Source: Chara braunii (lineage: Eukaryota; Streptophyta; Charophyceae; Charales; Characeae). From it: 28,667 nt of DNA. The translations under genes and the position numbers were made by a program. The notes under the pieces were generated by a model. The model saw only the letters and a list, made by a program, of their open reading frames with translations, was not told where the DNA came from and made no database searches. Location of the stretch: positions 178,274-206,940 of the forward strand of contig BFEA01000735.1 of the NCBI GenBank assembly GCA_003427395.1. The letters run 5' to 3'. Shown in pieces: positions 1 through 8,707 of this stretch (positions are counted from its first letter, which is position 1; every line of letters begins with the position of its first letter).

Positions 1-330
1 TTTTTTTTTTTTTTGGAAGAAACATCATTGGCGCGAGAGCACCTGCTAGCAGGAGTTGGTAAGAGCATCCTCCTCTAGCAGGCCTCGCAGGGTTGATGGC
101 TCCATTCTATGGGTGGGGAGCTGCACCTGCTGGAAACGGGGTCCAGCATCCCTTTTATGATCTGCACCAGGAGCCAAGTTTTTTAAAGAATCCGTCATAT
201 GGGTACACAGCAGGAGGTAGCATTGATTACCCTCTCCTGGAAGGGATTGACTGACCTCCCTTTAAATTTACGAGACAATCACAAACAACCCTAATTACTT
301 GCCCTGTCCATCCTCCCCTTGGACATCTGT
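1..330 (-). mobile_element. 3' end of a dispersed non-LTR element (tail copy A)
   Basis: Read on the minus strand, this is the end of a retroelement that finishes in poly-A (T run at 1-14). It carries stem-loop 1 at 129-147 and stem-loop 2, with arms at 42-49 and 75-82 and an inner stem at 52-55/70-73. Between them lies a block close to GCTCCCCACCMATAG. The same arrangement recurs at 6388, 9422, 27990 and 28621. Upstream on the minus strand (about 205-270) it also resembles 28141-28232, so homology reaches beyond the tail. The 9422 copy lies directly 3' of LINE reading frames, which suggests LINE 3' UTR origin. A SINE that shares a LINE tail is the alternative. The outer limit at about 330 is approximate. 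Confidence 0.6.
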
Positions 331-475
331 GATCATCCCTCGCCCCAGTACAAGAGAGGCAGTCTGCGTTTCGTCCTTTTGTGGGGAAGACCAACCCGAA
401 TCCTACTTTTGCTAGGACCTTCAAGCAACCCTTGAGAACCTAAGGGTTTTGCCTACATCGGTGTCATGGTGGGAG

Positions 476-646
476 ATGGGCACAAGCTATAGAGATTTCC
501 ACCAGCAATGGAGGCGGTTATTGCAATTCTACCGACAACGAACATGCGAATTCGACATGGGCACAAGCTATAGAGATTTCCACCAGCAATGGAGGCGGTT
601 ATAATAATAATTGCAATTCTACCGACAAAGAACATGCGAATTCGAA
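476..646. repeat. Two-unit tandem duplication, about 81 bp per unit
   Basis: Unit 1 (476-556) and unit 2 (557-646) both begin ATGGGCACAAGCTATAGAG and are nearly identical. Unit 2 has an extra AATAATAAT stretch after GGCGGTTAT and one further substitution. The high identity points to a recent local duplication. No coding role is visible. Confidence 0.9.
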
Positions 647-1177
647 AGGCAAACATCCCTTCGGACCCTTCCTGCAGATTGGCGTCGGAGGAGAGGTGGA
701 TTCCGAACAGCGAGTTGATGGCGTCCATCACCGTGGAGAACCTCCCGCACGAAGGGATGAGGTCCAACCCAAGGCGGTCGCCAGGATTGGTAACCGCGGT
801 CGCCCCCCTTCTCTAGTTTCCCCCTTCGCAACCTCCCCCTCTCACCATCGTCTCCTCGCGTTGCCGTTATTATATCTCACTCCTTTTTCCTTTTTCTTCT
901 TCTCCTTTTCTTCTTAACAAACGGTTAACTGCCAAATTGAATGTCATTGTATCCACAGGATTCAAACTGTCAATCTGTTCAGTAAGAGTTGCGTGGCACT
1001 CAGCCACCAGGCCCAGGTACTCATCTTTCAAGTTGCACTGTGTGCTCATTGCTCTAGTACTTGTAGCGCTTACCAATTGCTCAGTCAGTCGTTCTGTAGG
1101 TTTGCCTCACATGCATAAATTAATGCATCTGACTGGAATCACGTCCAGAGCTGAGTTAAAAAAAATGTCCCAGTGTG
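647..1177. other. No recognisable gene; polypyrimidine tract
   Basis: Only short unrelated ORFs occur here. A C/T-rich tract runs from about 838 to 916. I see no repeat family member or conserved coding signal. Confidence 0.5.
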
Positions 1178-1854
1178 AGGGGCTCGTTAGACACTCCTTG
1201 GGGCGTCCTCGGGGCCGAAGGAAGTAACTGTTTCCTTTGGGGTTTTGACGGAAACTCCCGCCGTCGTTCCACCTATCCTTGGGGTGGTCTCCCAAGGATG
1301 ATTCCATTTGGCCCCCGGCGATCATTTTCATAATATTCAAGTTATAGTCTACCGTTGGGGGGGGCGGCAATGCCTTGGTCCATTGGGTGATGTCTGCCTT
1401 GCTACGGTGTGGTCCAGCTGCTGAAGGCAGGAAATTTTGAAAGGCGCTGGCGAGGGGGGGGGAGAAACCCCTTAAAAAGCAATGGACCTCCCCATTCGAG
1501 AATCAAATTTCAAATTGGGTGCTGGACGTCACGACGGCGACGCGGGGCAGGTGGCGTCCGTATTGGCGACGGTGGAAACGGGCATTTGCAGCGGTGCAGT
1601 GGAGTCCTTGTAAGTCATCCCGAAGTTGTGAGCGCCCCGCGAAGGTCCATCGGCATCGCCGCCTCCTGCCACCGCGGCTATGTATGAAGTCGAGCACACG
1701 CGGGCAACGTCGTCGGCGACTTGGCGCTGAGGTTACCGTGGTCGTGGCGAGTTGGTAGACTGTTGTATTTTCATGGTTGATGAGCATTGCAACACACGTG
1801 CCGATGGAGGGCGGCAGCGATGACGGACGTGCAAAGTTGACGACGATCGAGAAT

Positions 1855-1873
1855 ACGACTGTGGCGGCGGCCA
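1855..1873 (+). repeat. Left TSD of the LINE insertion
   Basis: ACGACTGTGGCGGCGGCCA lies immediately before LINE coding sequence and recurs with one C/T difference directly after the poly-A tail at 2976-2994. This is the signature of target-primed reverse transcription. Confidence 0.9.
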
Positions 1874-2975
1874 ACCAATGACTGGCTAATAGACAGAACA
1901 ACGCTGGAACAAAGAGGGTTGGCCCTCCCCTGGTGCAAACTATGCATGAATGCCTTCCCGACCTGGAAATACCCAGAGACAATAGAGCACATATTCCTAC
2001 AATGCCTGGGGGCACTATGGATGTGGAGATGGTGGGACAGAATTTGAAACCAACTAGGTACAGACACACCGTGGCCCTGGGGTTGGAAGGCACTGCTATG
2101 TGAAACTTGGCCTAGGGAGCAGTCGGAACACCTTGAGGAATTCACCACCAACATGGTCAAGCTGGGACGCAGTTCTCTGGGCACTGTGGAGACGGCGCTG
2201 CACCTTCGAGATGGAAGAGGCGAGACTAGAAGGCCCGGAATTCATCGAAAGTGTAATACAGCAGATTCAAACAGATATAACAACCAAATGGGATGCGGTT
2301 AAAACTCATCTCCGAGTATTGTAAACGCAAAAAGACATTAAACAAAAAATACAAGAATTCTGTTCATGCTGGCTGGGAGCACCCGATGGAGGAAGAATCG
2401 GGAAGGTGGAATGGAAAGGAGAGCCAAAGGACACAGGTGAGGGTCTACAGGGAGCAGCAATAGAGAGGAACTACTGCCTGATTTCTAATGACTGGGCCAA
2501 TCTAGATGCAGGGATCCCCCTGAGACCCCCTGAGGAATTCCCCGACCCCTTTCTCTCCCCCTCCAATAGCCTAGTGGGGATGCAGTGGTACGGCATGTAG
2601 AAGGATAAAGAGAAGCGTACCATAGGAAGGGAAGTGTGCCCCTGTCCACTCTAGCATAGCACATTGATCTGACAGCAACACAGCTGAGAGGGGCTGGACA
2701 GCGGCCACGAGGACCAGTAAGGGACAGCCAAAACACACCAGAGCAGGCTAATCTAGGCAGGGGTGAGGGGAGGTACATCCTTCCGCAAGGAAGTAATCAA
2801 TGCCGCCTACTCGGGCCTCCAAACCATAATGGGGAGGAGCGTGTGTGTATCTTCCATGTGCATTACAATGACTTGCCGGGGGAATAGGAACCGGACTGTT
2901 GCTACCCAGAATGGTAGGAGCCAGAACCGCGAGGTTCTGAAATTCCCAAAAAAAAAAAAAAAAGCAAAAAAAAAA
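1874..2975 (+). pseudogene. 5'-truncated LINE insertion with zf-RVT C-terminus
   Basis: Only the end of a LINE reverse-transcriptase ORF is present. Translation starts within the zinc-binding region that follows RT in plant LINEs: TNDWLIDR, then WCKLC, then EHIFLQC, which supplies the Cys-Cys...His...Cys ligands. It continues PWPWGWKALL and, after a frameshift near 2155-2170, ALWRRRCTFEMEEARLEG, ending about 2600 with NYCLISNDW and IPLRPPEEFPDPF. These blocks align collinearly with the minus-strand LINE at 9619-10400, so the two are relatives. Damage seen: TGA at 2045-2047 (the other copy has Trp), the frameshift, and a stop near 2321. A 3' UTR runs from about 2601 to a terminal stem-loop at 2922-2939 and a poly-A tract (2948-2976, interrupted by GC). 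Matching 19-bp TSDs fix both ends. It is a single dead-on-arrival truncated insertion. Confidence 0.9.
2922..2939 (+). other. LINE 3'-terminal stem-loop with GCGA loop
   Basis: CAGAACC (2922-2928) pairs perfectly with GGTTCTG (2933-2939) around GCGA, a GNRA-type tetraloop. It ends 8 bases before the poly-A tract. LINE RTs of the stringent type recognise such 3' hairpins in their own RNA; that role is inferred here. Confidence 0.6.
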
Positions 2976-2994
2976 ACGATTGTGGCGGCGGCCA
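2976..2994 (+). repeat. Right TSD of the LINE insertion
   Basis: ACGATTGTGGCGGCGGCCA follows the poly-A tail and matches 1855-1873 at 18 of 19 positions. Confidence 0.9.
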
Positions 2995-3013
2995 TGATGG
3001 CCGTGATCTTTAT

Positions 3014-3412
3014 TTGTCGGCAGGAGAGGGCATTGGGCAGAATGAGAGCGCAGATCCATGCACGGAGGAGGAAGACGCTTCATCAAGTCCTGGTCGAAGG
3101 GCTGGATACCGTGACCATCATCGAGGCTGTAGTTCAGGTTCGCTGCGCCATGGGTTGCAGTGTTCTTCCACGAGCGACGCCGAGGTGGTGGACGAAAAGG
3201 AGGACGTGGGAGGCGTGGGAGGATCTCAGACAATCAATGATCCAACGGAGGAGTACTTATGGGAGAAGCTGCTTATGTCGCCATGTGTCTTTCGGGCGAT
3301 GGCGATTGCATCCAGTGCGGACGAACGGCCGGGGGACGCTCTGCGGATGTCGATGTCGATCCCTCGTCTTCTCTGTTGGGGGCCTTCGATAGATGTCGGC
3401 CATCAACGATAG
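3014..3412 (+). CDS. Doubtful 132-aa ORF inside the TIR-bounded element
   Basis: I do not recognise this ORF. It starts MSAGEGIGQNES, has acidic stretches (CTEEEDASSS, EVVDEKEDVGG) and a short ordered-looking segment (TEEYLWEKLLM). It is in the right half of the 1178-4456 element, just past the LINE's right TSD, so it might be a remnant of that element's own gene. Overlapping ORFs of similar length exist in other frames, and GC-rich DNA keeps frames open by chance. A chance ORF is at least as likely. A similar acidic stretch occurs at 3643-3897 (EDADVEEDDKDKQKDD), also unrecognised. A pair of direct repeats containing GTCGGCCATCAAC lies at about 3385 and 3479. Confidence 0.15.
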   Translation: MSAGEGIGQNESADPCTEEEDASSSPGRRAGYRDHHRGCSSGSLRHGLQCSSTSDAEVVDEKEDVGGVGGSQTINDPTEEYLWEKLLMSPCVFRAMAIASSADERPGDALRMSMSIPRLLCWGPSIDVGHQR

Positions 3413-4456
3413 AGGATGCACACGTGGAACAGGAGGACCACGACAACCAAAATTGCGATTAGGAGCAGTTGTGACAACCTTCAATAGAGGTCGGCCATCA
3501 ACAACGCGTACGACAGGGCCGTAATTCTACGATGATGGTGAAGGTCCACCAAACGGCGACAATGAAGGGAGCATACGGTAGAGGACAACATACAACACAC
3601 ACACTCTAACGCGTCGTACGCGCTTGCATTGCGAGCCGGGCAGTGGCTTGTGCGGTGGCTTCAGGAGTGGTCCACCGAAGACCTGCTCTTCGCCTGCCAC
3701 CCGTCCATGCTGATGTCCTTCTTCGCAAACCGCCTCTTACGTGTACGTCCAAGCACCCTGCCGAGGATGCAGATGTGGAAGAAGACGACAAGGACAAGCA
3801 AAAGGATGACCAGGAGCAGCAGCGGCAGCCTTCGAAAGACGTCGTCCATGACAGGCACGTGGGGAAGGGCAATAGGCTAGTAGTTAGACAACGATGATAC
3901 ACCTCCAGCAAATGGCGACGAAGAGGGCTGCAAATGGCAGACCACAGCATGGGACAAACACCTTGTAACGTTTTCCTTCGCGGAATGTAGTGGGCAATCG
4001 GAGCAAGGGGGGTCGGGTAAAGTATTCAAAGTTGTCGACCGCTCGACCTCTTTCCGTTTGGCGACACGCACTGCGAGGGAGAACATTAGTCGACGAAGTC
4101 TGCGGGGGCCGGCCGGCCACCAATGATTACCGTTGGCGTAAGGTTCCTGGAAGCCGAACGTTGAAGACCCAAGATGTCCGCGCACTGCCCAGTAGGAACT
4201 CATATGGACCAGCCGACAAAAAATTATTGCCGACAACGGGCGCGCTCGCCGCTCTGATTATCGCGAATCCTTGACCTCCGAGGGACCTTGGGAGGTCCCT
4301 TGGGACGCCACCAAATGGCTGTAGCCCAAGGACGCCCTGAGGATTCCCCAAGGAGATGTTTTCACATTTTTTTGTTCGTTTTCATCCCCGATGATAGGTG
4401 GAACGAAATTTTCCTCGGGGGAATTTACGCGCCAGAGGAGTGTCTAATGAGCCCCT

Positions 4457-5049
4457 GAGTAATATGCCCAGGCTGAGAGTTTCTGAAGTTTATGCAGTGA
4501 GAAACTGAATGCAGACTGGGCCTGCTTCATTCTTTTTTTTCTTTTTTTTTTTTCATTCTAAGATCTGCTCCTGTCCCAATGTCATCTTGCAGATTCTCGC
4601 TACAACCTGAATTTACTCTGCTCTTTTTTTTCCTCCGAGCCTGTTTTTTCCGACCCTGAATTTCACTGCACTCCGAGTTTGCCGAGCCTGGGTACCACTC
4701 CGTTTTCTTTTTGGTACTCTCACGGACATTACAAAAAAAAACACAAAAGAAGAAGAAAAGTTGCCGTTGTGAAACCTCAGAAAAAGAAGAAAGAAAAAAA
4801 GGGAACAAAGCTTTGGCCCTGATTGCAGTTGTATGCATTCTTGGAAGTGGTAGTGTGAGTGTGCCCTCAATGAGGGCATCTCAGGCCCGTGACCAGGTTG
4901 TCAGATTCCACATTCCAAAAAGAGAATAGAAGGGGGGAAAAATGGGCACATGGATCCGGCCGTGAAAATGGCTGGATACATTCCCCTAAGTGCCAGTGTG
5001 ATGAGCCTTACAATCCTCTGACAAAACACAGCTTGAGCAGATCTTACAT
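4457..5049. other. T-rich/A-rich low-complexity spacer
   Basis: There are T-rich runs at 4530-4553 and about 4624-4632, and A-rich runs at 4730-4800. No coding similarity or repeat pairing is recognised. Confidence 0.5.
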
Positions 5050-5073
5050 CTTGAGCAATTCACGGACAGCTTG

Positions 5074-5698
5074 GGCGAGGTCCCACTAGCAACGGGATAG
5101 GATAGAAACGAGTTTGTGGGGCGGTTGAGTGACCCAAATCCTGCCGTGCAGTACTGGTGATCCCACGGTCAGTATTTTACATGTATTACCCGAAAAAGCA
5201 AGGAGATCTTCGTTCCCCTCCTCCTCTCCTTAACACTGGGCATGCCCGTGCAAAGAAAGCTTCCCGCCAGAATCTTTTCAATCGGTTGGGGGTGTGGCCA
5301 ACAACAAACGAGGTTGGGGTTGGCCTTAGCCCACTGGCTAGAAGATTTTCAGCATTTTACTTGCTGTTGTGCAATTATCTCATTGGGTGGAGCCCTCCTT
5401 CAACCAAGGAGTATATGGAGGGCGCCCTGATCACTGCTCCAGTTTATTCCAGAAAATGTGGCGTTTACTTTGTTCTCTGTTTTTGCAACCACCACCATCA
5501 GATCATTTGTGATCTGATGGCTGGGAAGCACTCTGCTGTGATTCCCGGAGGGAGGTCCCTGTTTCTTTTTTTTTTTTTTGCCTTTCTCCTGTTTTCTCAC
5601 CCCAGAAATTCATTTCGTAAGGAACCTGTCAGCCTGCTGCCACTCAGTGTCACACTGGATCAACCACACTCCTATCCGACTGCTAATGGGACCTCGCC
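5074..5698. mobile_element. Non-autonomous DNA element, GGCGAGGTCCC TIR family, 625 bp
   Basis: The left end starts GGCGAGGTCCCACTAGCA and the right end is its reverse complement with few changes; similarity continues to a shared GGATAGGA (about 28 bp of TIR). CTTG borders both ends (5070-5073 and 5700-5703), consistent with a short TSD. The same TIR bounds the 165-bp element at 7357-7521. The interior carries a perfect 11-bp hairpin (5495-5505/5510-5520, loop TTTG). A 202-aa frame crosses the right end and has no recognisable domain, so I do not call a gene. TTGAGCAATTCACGGACAG occurs just outside both ends (5051-5069 and 5701-5719). Confidence 0.65.
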
Positions 5699-5781
5699 CC
5701 TTGAGCAATTCACGGACAGGGGACTAGTAAGAAACACACGACCAAGAAAAGAAAGAAAACAGTAACATTCAGAATGTGACC

Positions 5782-5909
5782 GCCTTTTACCTGTAAGGTG
5801 CATTCTGTGGAGAAAGATTGTGAGCACAGCCTCCTGGACCACCCTGCCTTTTACCTGTAAGGTGCATTCTGTGGAGGAAGATTGTGAGCACGGCCTCCTG
5901 GACTACCCT
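5782..5909. repeat. Two-unit 64-bp tandem duplication
   Basis: Units at 5782-5845 and 5846-5909 begin GCCTTTTACCTGTAAGGTGC and differ at only a few positions. No coding role is apparent. Confidence 0.9.
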
Positions 5910-6377
5910 GCCCGACATCATTGCAGTAGAGAAAGCAATTTCCCCCCCCCTCTTTTTCCTTTCACTCGTGGCACTATAAAATTCAGATTTATGGGACATT
6001 GCCGACCCTGTTTCCCACCCCGGGACCTTGTCCCACATGCGCCGATGAGTTGAGGTAACTCAACGGTGTGACAGTCGAAAATGCATTTTTTAATTCATAA
6101 GAAATGCGATATCGCTTTTTTTATTCAAGGTTCGGACATATGTTTGGATTTCTTCGGGAACAGGCAAAACCTCGTAATTTCCCAACACTGGCGGAGGTAC
6201 TATTGAAAAAAAAAAAAAAAAAAAACAGCTGCAACTGAAATGGTGATAAGAGAGATTTCTGATGGGTAGGGAGCTTGGTTAACATGTGGCATCTATCGGG
6301 CGGTCCTATCTTTCTGGGACTGAAGAGGCTTTGCTATGTTTTTGAAATATTTCATCATCATACTCATTGCAATGCAC
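5910..6377. other. No recognisable feature except a poly-A run
   Basis: A run of 20 A at 6206-6225 could be an old retroposon tail on the plus strand. I could not identify a body upstream or a TSD. Confidence 0.4.
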
Positions 6378-6537
6378 TTTAGGGGACACTGGACCCGTTT
6401 TCCAGCAGTTGCAGCTCCCCACCAATAGAAAGGAGCCATCTGGGAGGGATAGTACCTGGGCATGCTCATATCATCTCAGGTAACATCCCCAGCGGATGTT
6501 TTTTTTTTTCGTTTTTCTTTTTTTCTTTTTTTTTATT
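6378..6537 (+). mobile_element. Non-LTR tail copy B
   Basis: Stem-loop 1 is at 6388-6406, with its first base changed to A. The CTCCCCACCAATAG block follows, then stem-loop 2 (TACCTG 6453-6458 with CAGGTA 6477-6482; outer GAT/ATC at 6448-6450 and 6485-6487) with loop motif GCTCATATCA. Unlike copy A the end runs into a T-rich rather than A-rich tract (about 6499-6534), so the original tail may be lost or replaced. Confidence 0.6.
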
Positions 6538-6551
6538 AAATAAAGAAAGAG

Positions 6552-7235
6552 AGGAATGGCCTCCCAGTCGGTATCAATAAGGTCTGCAGCCAGCACGGGT
6601 GTGAGTGCGTGTGAGTGGGTTGCATGTGGTGTGTGGGAGAGTGTTGGCTTTAGACACTACTGTTACTCGATGGGGGTGGGGGAAGGATCGGAAGATGAAA
6701 AGGGAGGCACAGAAAGGATTACTTTACGAAACTAACAAGCCAAAATTTTCCGTAAAAACTCAAAAAAAATTGAATGAAGAAATCTATTTTTCAATTTTTA
6801 TTTCATTGAAAAATAGAATTATTTGATTCCATCAATCAAATAAATTAAAAAAAAATAGATATTTTTCTATCAAAGTAAGTTATTTGAGAAAGGCAACAAA
6901 TGGTTGGACCCTGTGTTAGCCGGGAGCCCCACCGGCGGCCGCAACCCTGCACCCTAAATGCTAGCCTAAGGGCAAAGGGGCAAACATGCGGTTACCCCTC
7001 TCCACCGAGAGAGGTAACCTCCCTTCACAGAAGAGAGGTAGAAAGCTATGCTTGCAGGGGTCCACTGTATAGCCTTAGGAGTAGTGGTAGGTAGTGAAAA
7101 GAAAGATCTGTTCCATGACATGGCAGAACGCCAGTTAAAAGATACCTGAGGTGAGCGAAAAACATATGGCTGTCCCCCGATGAGGAGAAGGCACCTTTCT
7201 TAAAAGAAGGAAAAAAAAAATAAAAATAAAATAAT
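6552..7235 (+). mobile_element. SINE-like repeat, copy 1 (head lost, AT-rich insertion)
   Basis: From about 6580 this matches the body of copy 2 (8340-8660): ACGGGTGTGA, the block ending GTGGGAGAGTGTTGGC, the segment beginning GTTAGCCGG, and GGAGTAGTGGTAGG. It ends in an A-rich tract (7211-7235). AAATAAAGAAAGAG (6538-6551) and AAATAAAGATAAGAG (7236-7250) may be the TSD, though they are A-rich. The tRNA-like head of copy 2 is missing. Sequence at about 6722-6895 has no counterpart in copy 2 and is a separate AT-rich insertion. Confidence 0.6.
6722..6895. repeat. AT-rich insertion with perfect hairpins
   Basis: It interrupts SINE copy 1. Hairpin 1 has a 13-bp perfect stem, 6783-6795 with 6805-6817 (core CTATTTTTCAAT). 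Hairpin 2 has an 8-bp stem, ATTTGATT 6821-6828 with AATCAAAT 6834-6841. Composition differs sharply from both flanks. Origin unknown: a small MITE or an organelle-derived fragment are both possible. Confidence 0.5.
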
Positions 7236-7356
7236 AAATAAAGATAAGAGTGCACCTAAATCTAGTCTGCTCTGATCTGTTTTTTTTTGTTTTTTTTTTT
7301 AATCCGTTGTTTTCTATACGCTCTTTGGACTTGGTTGACGTTCATAGTTCACCAGG

Positions 7357-7521
7357 GCCGAGGTCCCACTAGCAAAGAGGATTGGATAAATATCCTGAAT
7401 CTGGACGTGTTTTAAGCTGAGATGCAGAAAAGCAGTTCAATCGCTACATTCTGCACCGTTCCACAAAAAAGTCCAGATTCAGGCGTTCAATCCAATCCCT
7501 CTTTGCTAGTGGGACCTCGCC
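7357..7521. mobile_element. 165-bp MITE, GGCGAGGTCCC TIR family
   Basis: The arms pair over about 49 bp: left from 7357 (GCCGAGGTCCCACTAGCAAA), right its reverse complement ending at 7521, with few mismatches. CCAGG at 7352-7356 and 7522-7526 is a plausible 5-bp TSD. The TIR is that of the 5074-5698 element, so both were probably mobilised by one transposase, which is not present here. No coding capacity. Confidence 0.85.
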
Positions 7522-7677
7522 CCAGGTCAGAATCTGTGCTTAGGTTGGGGGGCGGGGGGCAGGGGGGACATATAATCACCTGGACGAATCTTGGAACTCG
7601 GTCAATTTTATTTCTGTCGATTGGTCCTCGCTAAGAGCAGAAGAAAATTCTTGCTGAATGCAGAAGAGGATCTCTGT

Positions 7678-7852
7678 TTGGGCCTCGCCTCCCCACACCA
7701 CTCACGAAACTCGAAAAAGCGGGTGTATCTGTCCTCAGAAGGTGGCAAGATACATCCGTTCGTTAGTATGTATAGTAACGGATGTGTCTTCCCACTTTCC
7801 GCTGAAAGATGCACACGTAACTTTTCATCTCGTGAGTGGTGTGCTGAGGCCC
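7678..7852. mobile_element. Foldback MITE, about 175 bp
   Basis: The left arm (7678-7760) and right arm (7777-7852) are imperfect reverse complements almost end to end, sharing ACACCACTCACGA and ACATCCGTT, with a short loop at 7761-7776. The termini read GGGCCTC/GAGGCCC. TSD not resolved. Unrelated to the 7357 element. Confidence 0.75.
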
Positions 7853-8152
7853 CTTGTCTCAGGATGTCAACAGGTAGTGAAGAGTGTGCACGTGCTACAG
7901 CTCATCTCAATGCTGGTGCTGGGCCCACAGGGTCACCAGATGAACTGGCTGGGGATCTTGGTGCTGCACTGCTGCCTTCTCTTCTGTTCACGTTGCGAGG
8001 AAACCCGGGGAGGGAATCATCTGCCGCTCGCTGAAGCCAAGGGCAACGGCGTCTGTCACCCGCCATGCCCGCTTCCAAAGTCCTCAGCGGCGGAACAGGG
8101 TATGTGGGGTTGATATGCCTGTCACACCCCCACTTCTTCTACATCTGGGATG

Positions 8153-8200
8153 GAATAAGAACAGAAATAAGAACAGAAATAAGAACAGAAATAAGAACGA
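8153..8200 (+). repeat. 12-bp minisatellite, 4 units
   Basis: AATAAGAACAGA occurs four times in a row, the last unit diverging at its end. It lies just upstream of the SINE's left TSD. Confidence 0.9.
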
Positions 8201-8219
8201 TCGAAAAGTAAAAGAATTA

Positions 8220-8698
8220 GGCATGCGAGTGGCATTCAGGAGGTTGTGGGTTCAAGCCCCATGGCCACCTGCGGCGCACTTAGTGCCAACGGACTGTGAT
8301 AGTCCTCTGGATACCCCTGATCAGTATTAGCGGGATCTATGACCAACACGGGTGTGAATGTGAGCGCGAGTGGGTTGTGTGTGGTGTGTGGGAGAGTGTT
8401 GGCCATAGCCCCTGCTGCTACTCGATGAGGGGTGGGGGGCAATGAGAAAGGGAGGCGCAGCTACTGGCAAAAAAATGCTCGGTCTTTGCGTTAGCCGGAC
8501 CCCCACTGGCGGCCCCACCCCATCTCTGACTACCGCTGTTGGGGTGGGGGGCAACATGAGTTACCTCGTTTGCGAGGCCCTATGCTTGCAGGGGTCCCCT
8601 CTATATAGTCTTAGGAGTAGTGGTAGGAAGGTAGTGAAAGGCGAAAACAGAATTTGAGAGAAGAACATAGTGTAGTTAAAGAAAAAAAAAAAAAAAAA
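8220..8698 (+). mobile_element. tRNA-derived SINE-like element, copy 2
   Basis: The head starts GGCATGCGAG and contains a degenerate A box (TGGCATTCAGG, 8230-8240) and a canonical B box (GGTTCAAGCCC, 8249-8259), the internal RNA polymerase III promoter layout of tRNA-derived SINEs. The body is shared with copy 1 (6552-7235). It ends in about 20 A (8682-8701). AAAGAATTA is present on both sides (8211-8219 and 8699-8707), giving a 9-bp TSD. At about 480 bp it is long for a SINE. A-to-B box spacing is shorter than in a tRNA, so this is not a tRNA gene. Confidence 0.75.
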
Positions 8699-8707
8699 AA
8701 AGAATTA

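Larger units (their letters stand above)
1178..4456. mobile_element. Candidate 3.3 kb DNA element with inverted termini
   Basis: The 21 bases at 1178-1198 match the reverse complement of 4436-4456 at 20 positions (core AGGGGCTC, R, TTAGACACTCCT). A second inverted block, CGTTCCACCTATC at 1265-1277, pairs with 4393-4405, and weaker inverted similarity continues to about 1345 and 4270. I found no flanking TSD and no transposase. The interior holds a LINE fragment (1874-2975) and GC-rich sequence. It could be a long-TIR non-autonomous transposon, or two separate inverted copies of a shorter repeat. Confidence 0.45.

Noticed and set aside
1503-2184. Minus-strand ORFs of 196 and 137 aa
   Set aside because: Largely antisense to the LINE fragment; no independent domain.
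5157-5765. 202-aa ORF
   Set aside because: It crosses the right end of the TIR element and lacks any recognisable domain; likely chance.
7591-8113. Two overlapping ORFs of about 150 aa
   Set aside because: They read through the foldback element; overlapping frames of equal length suggest chance.
8220-8290. tRNA gene
   Set aside because: There is a B box and T-arm-like sequence, but no proper D arm, anticodon arm or acceptor stem; the poly-A tail and TSD point to a SINE.
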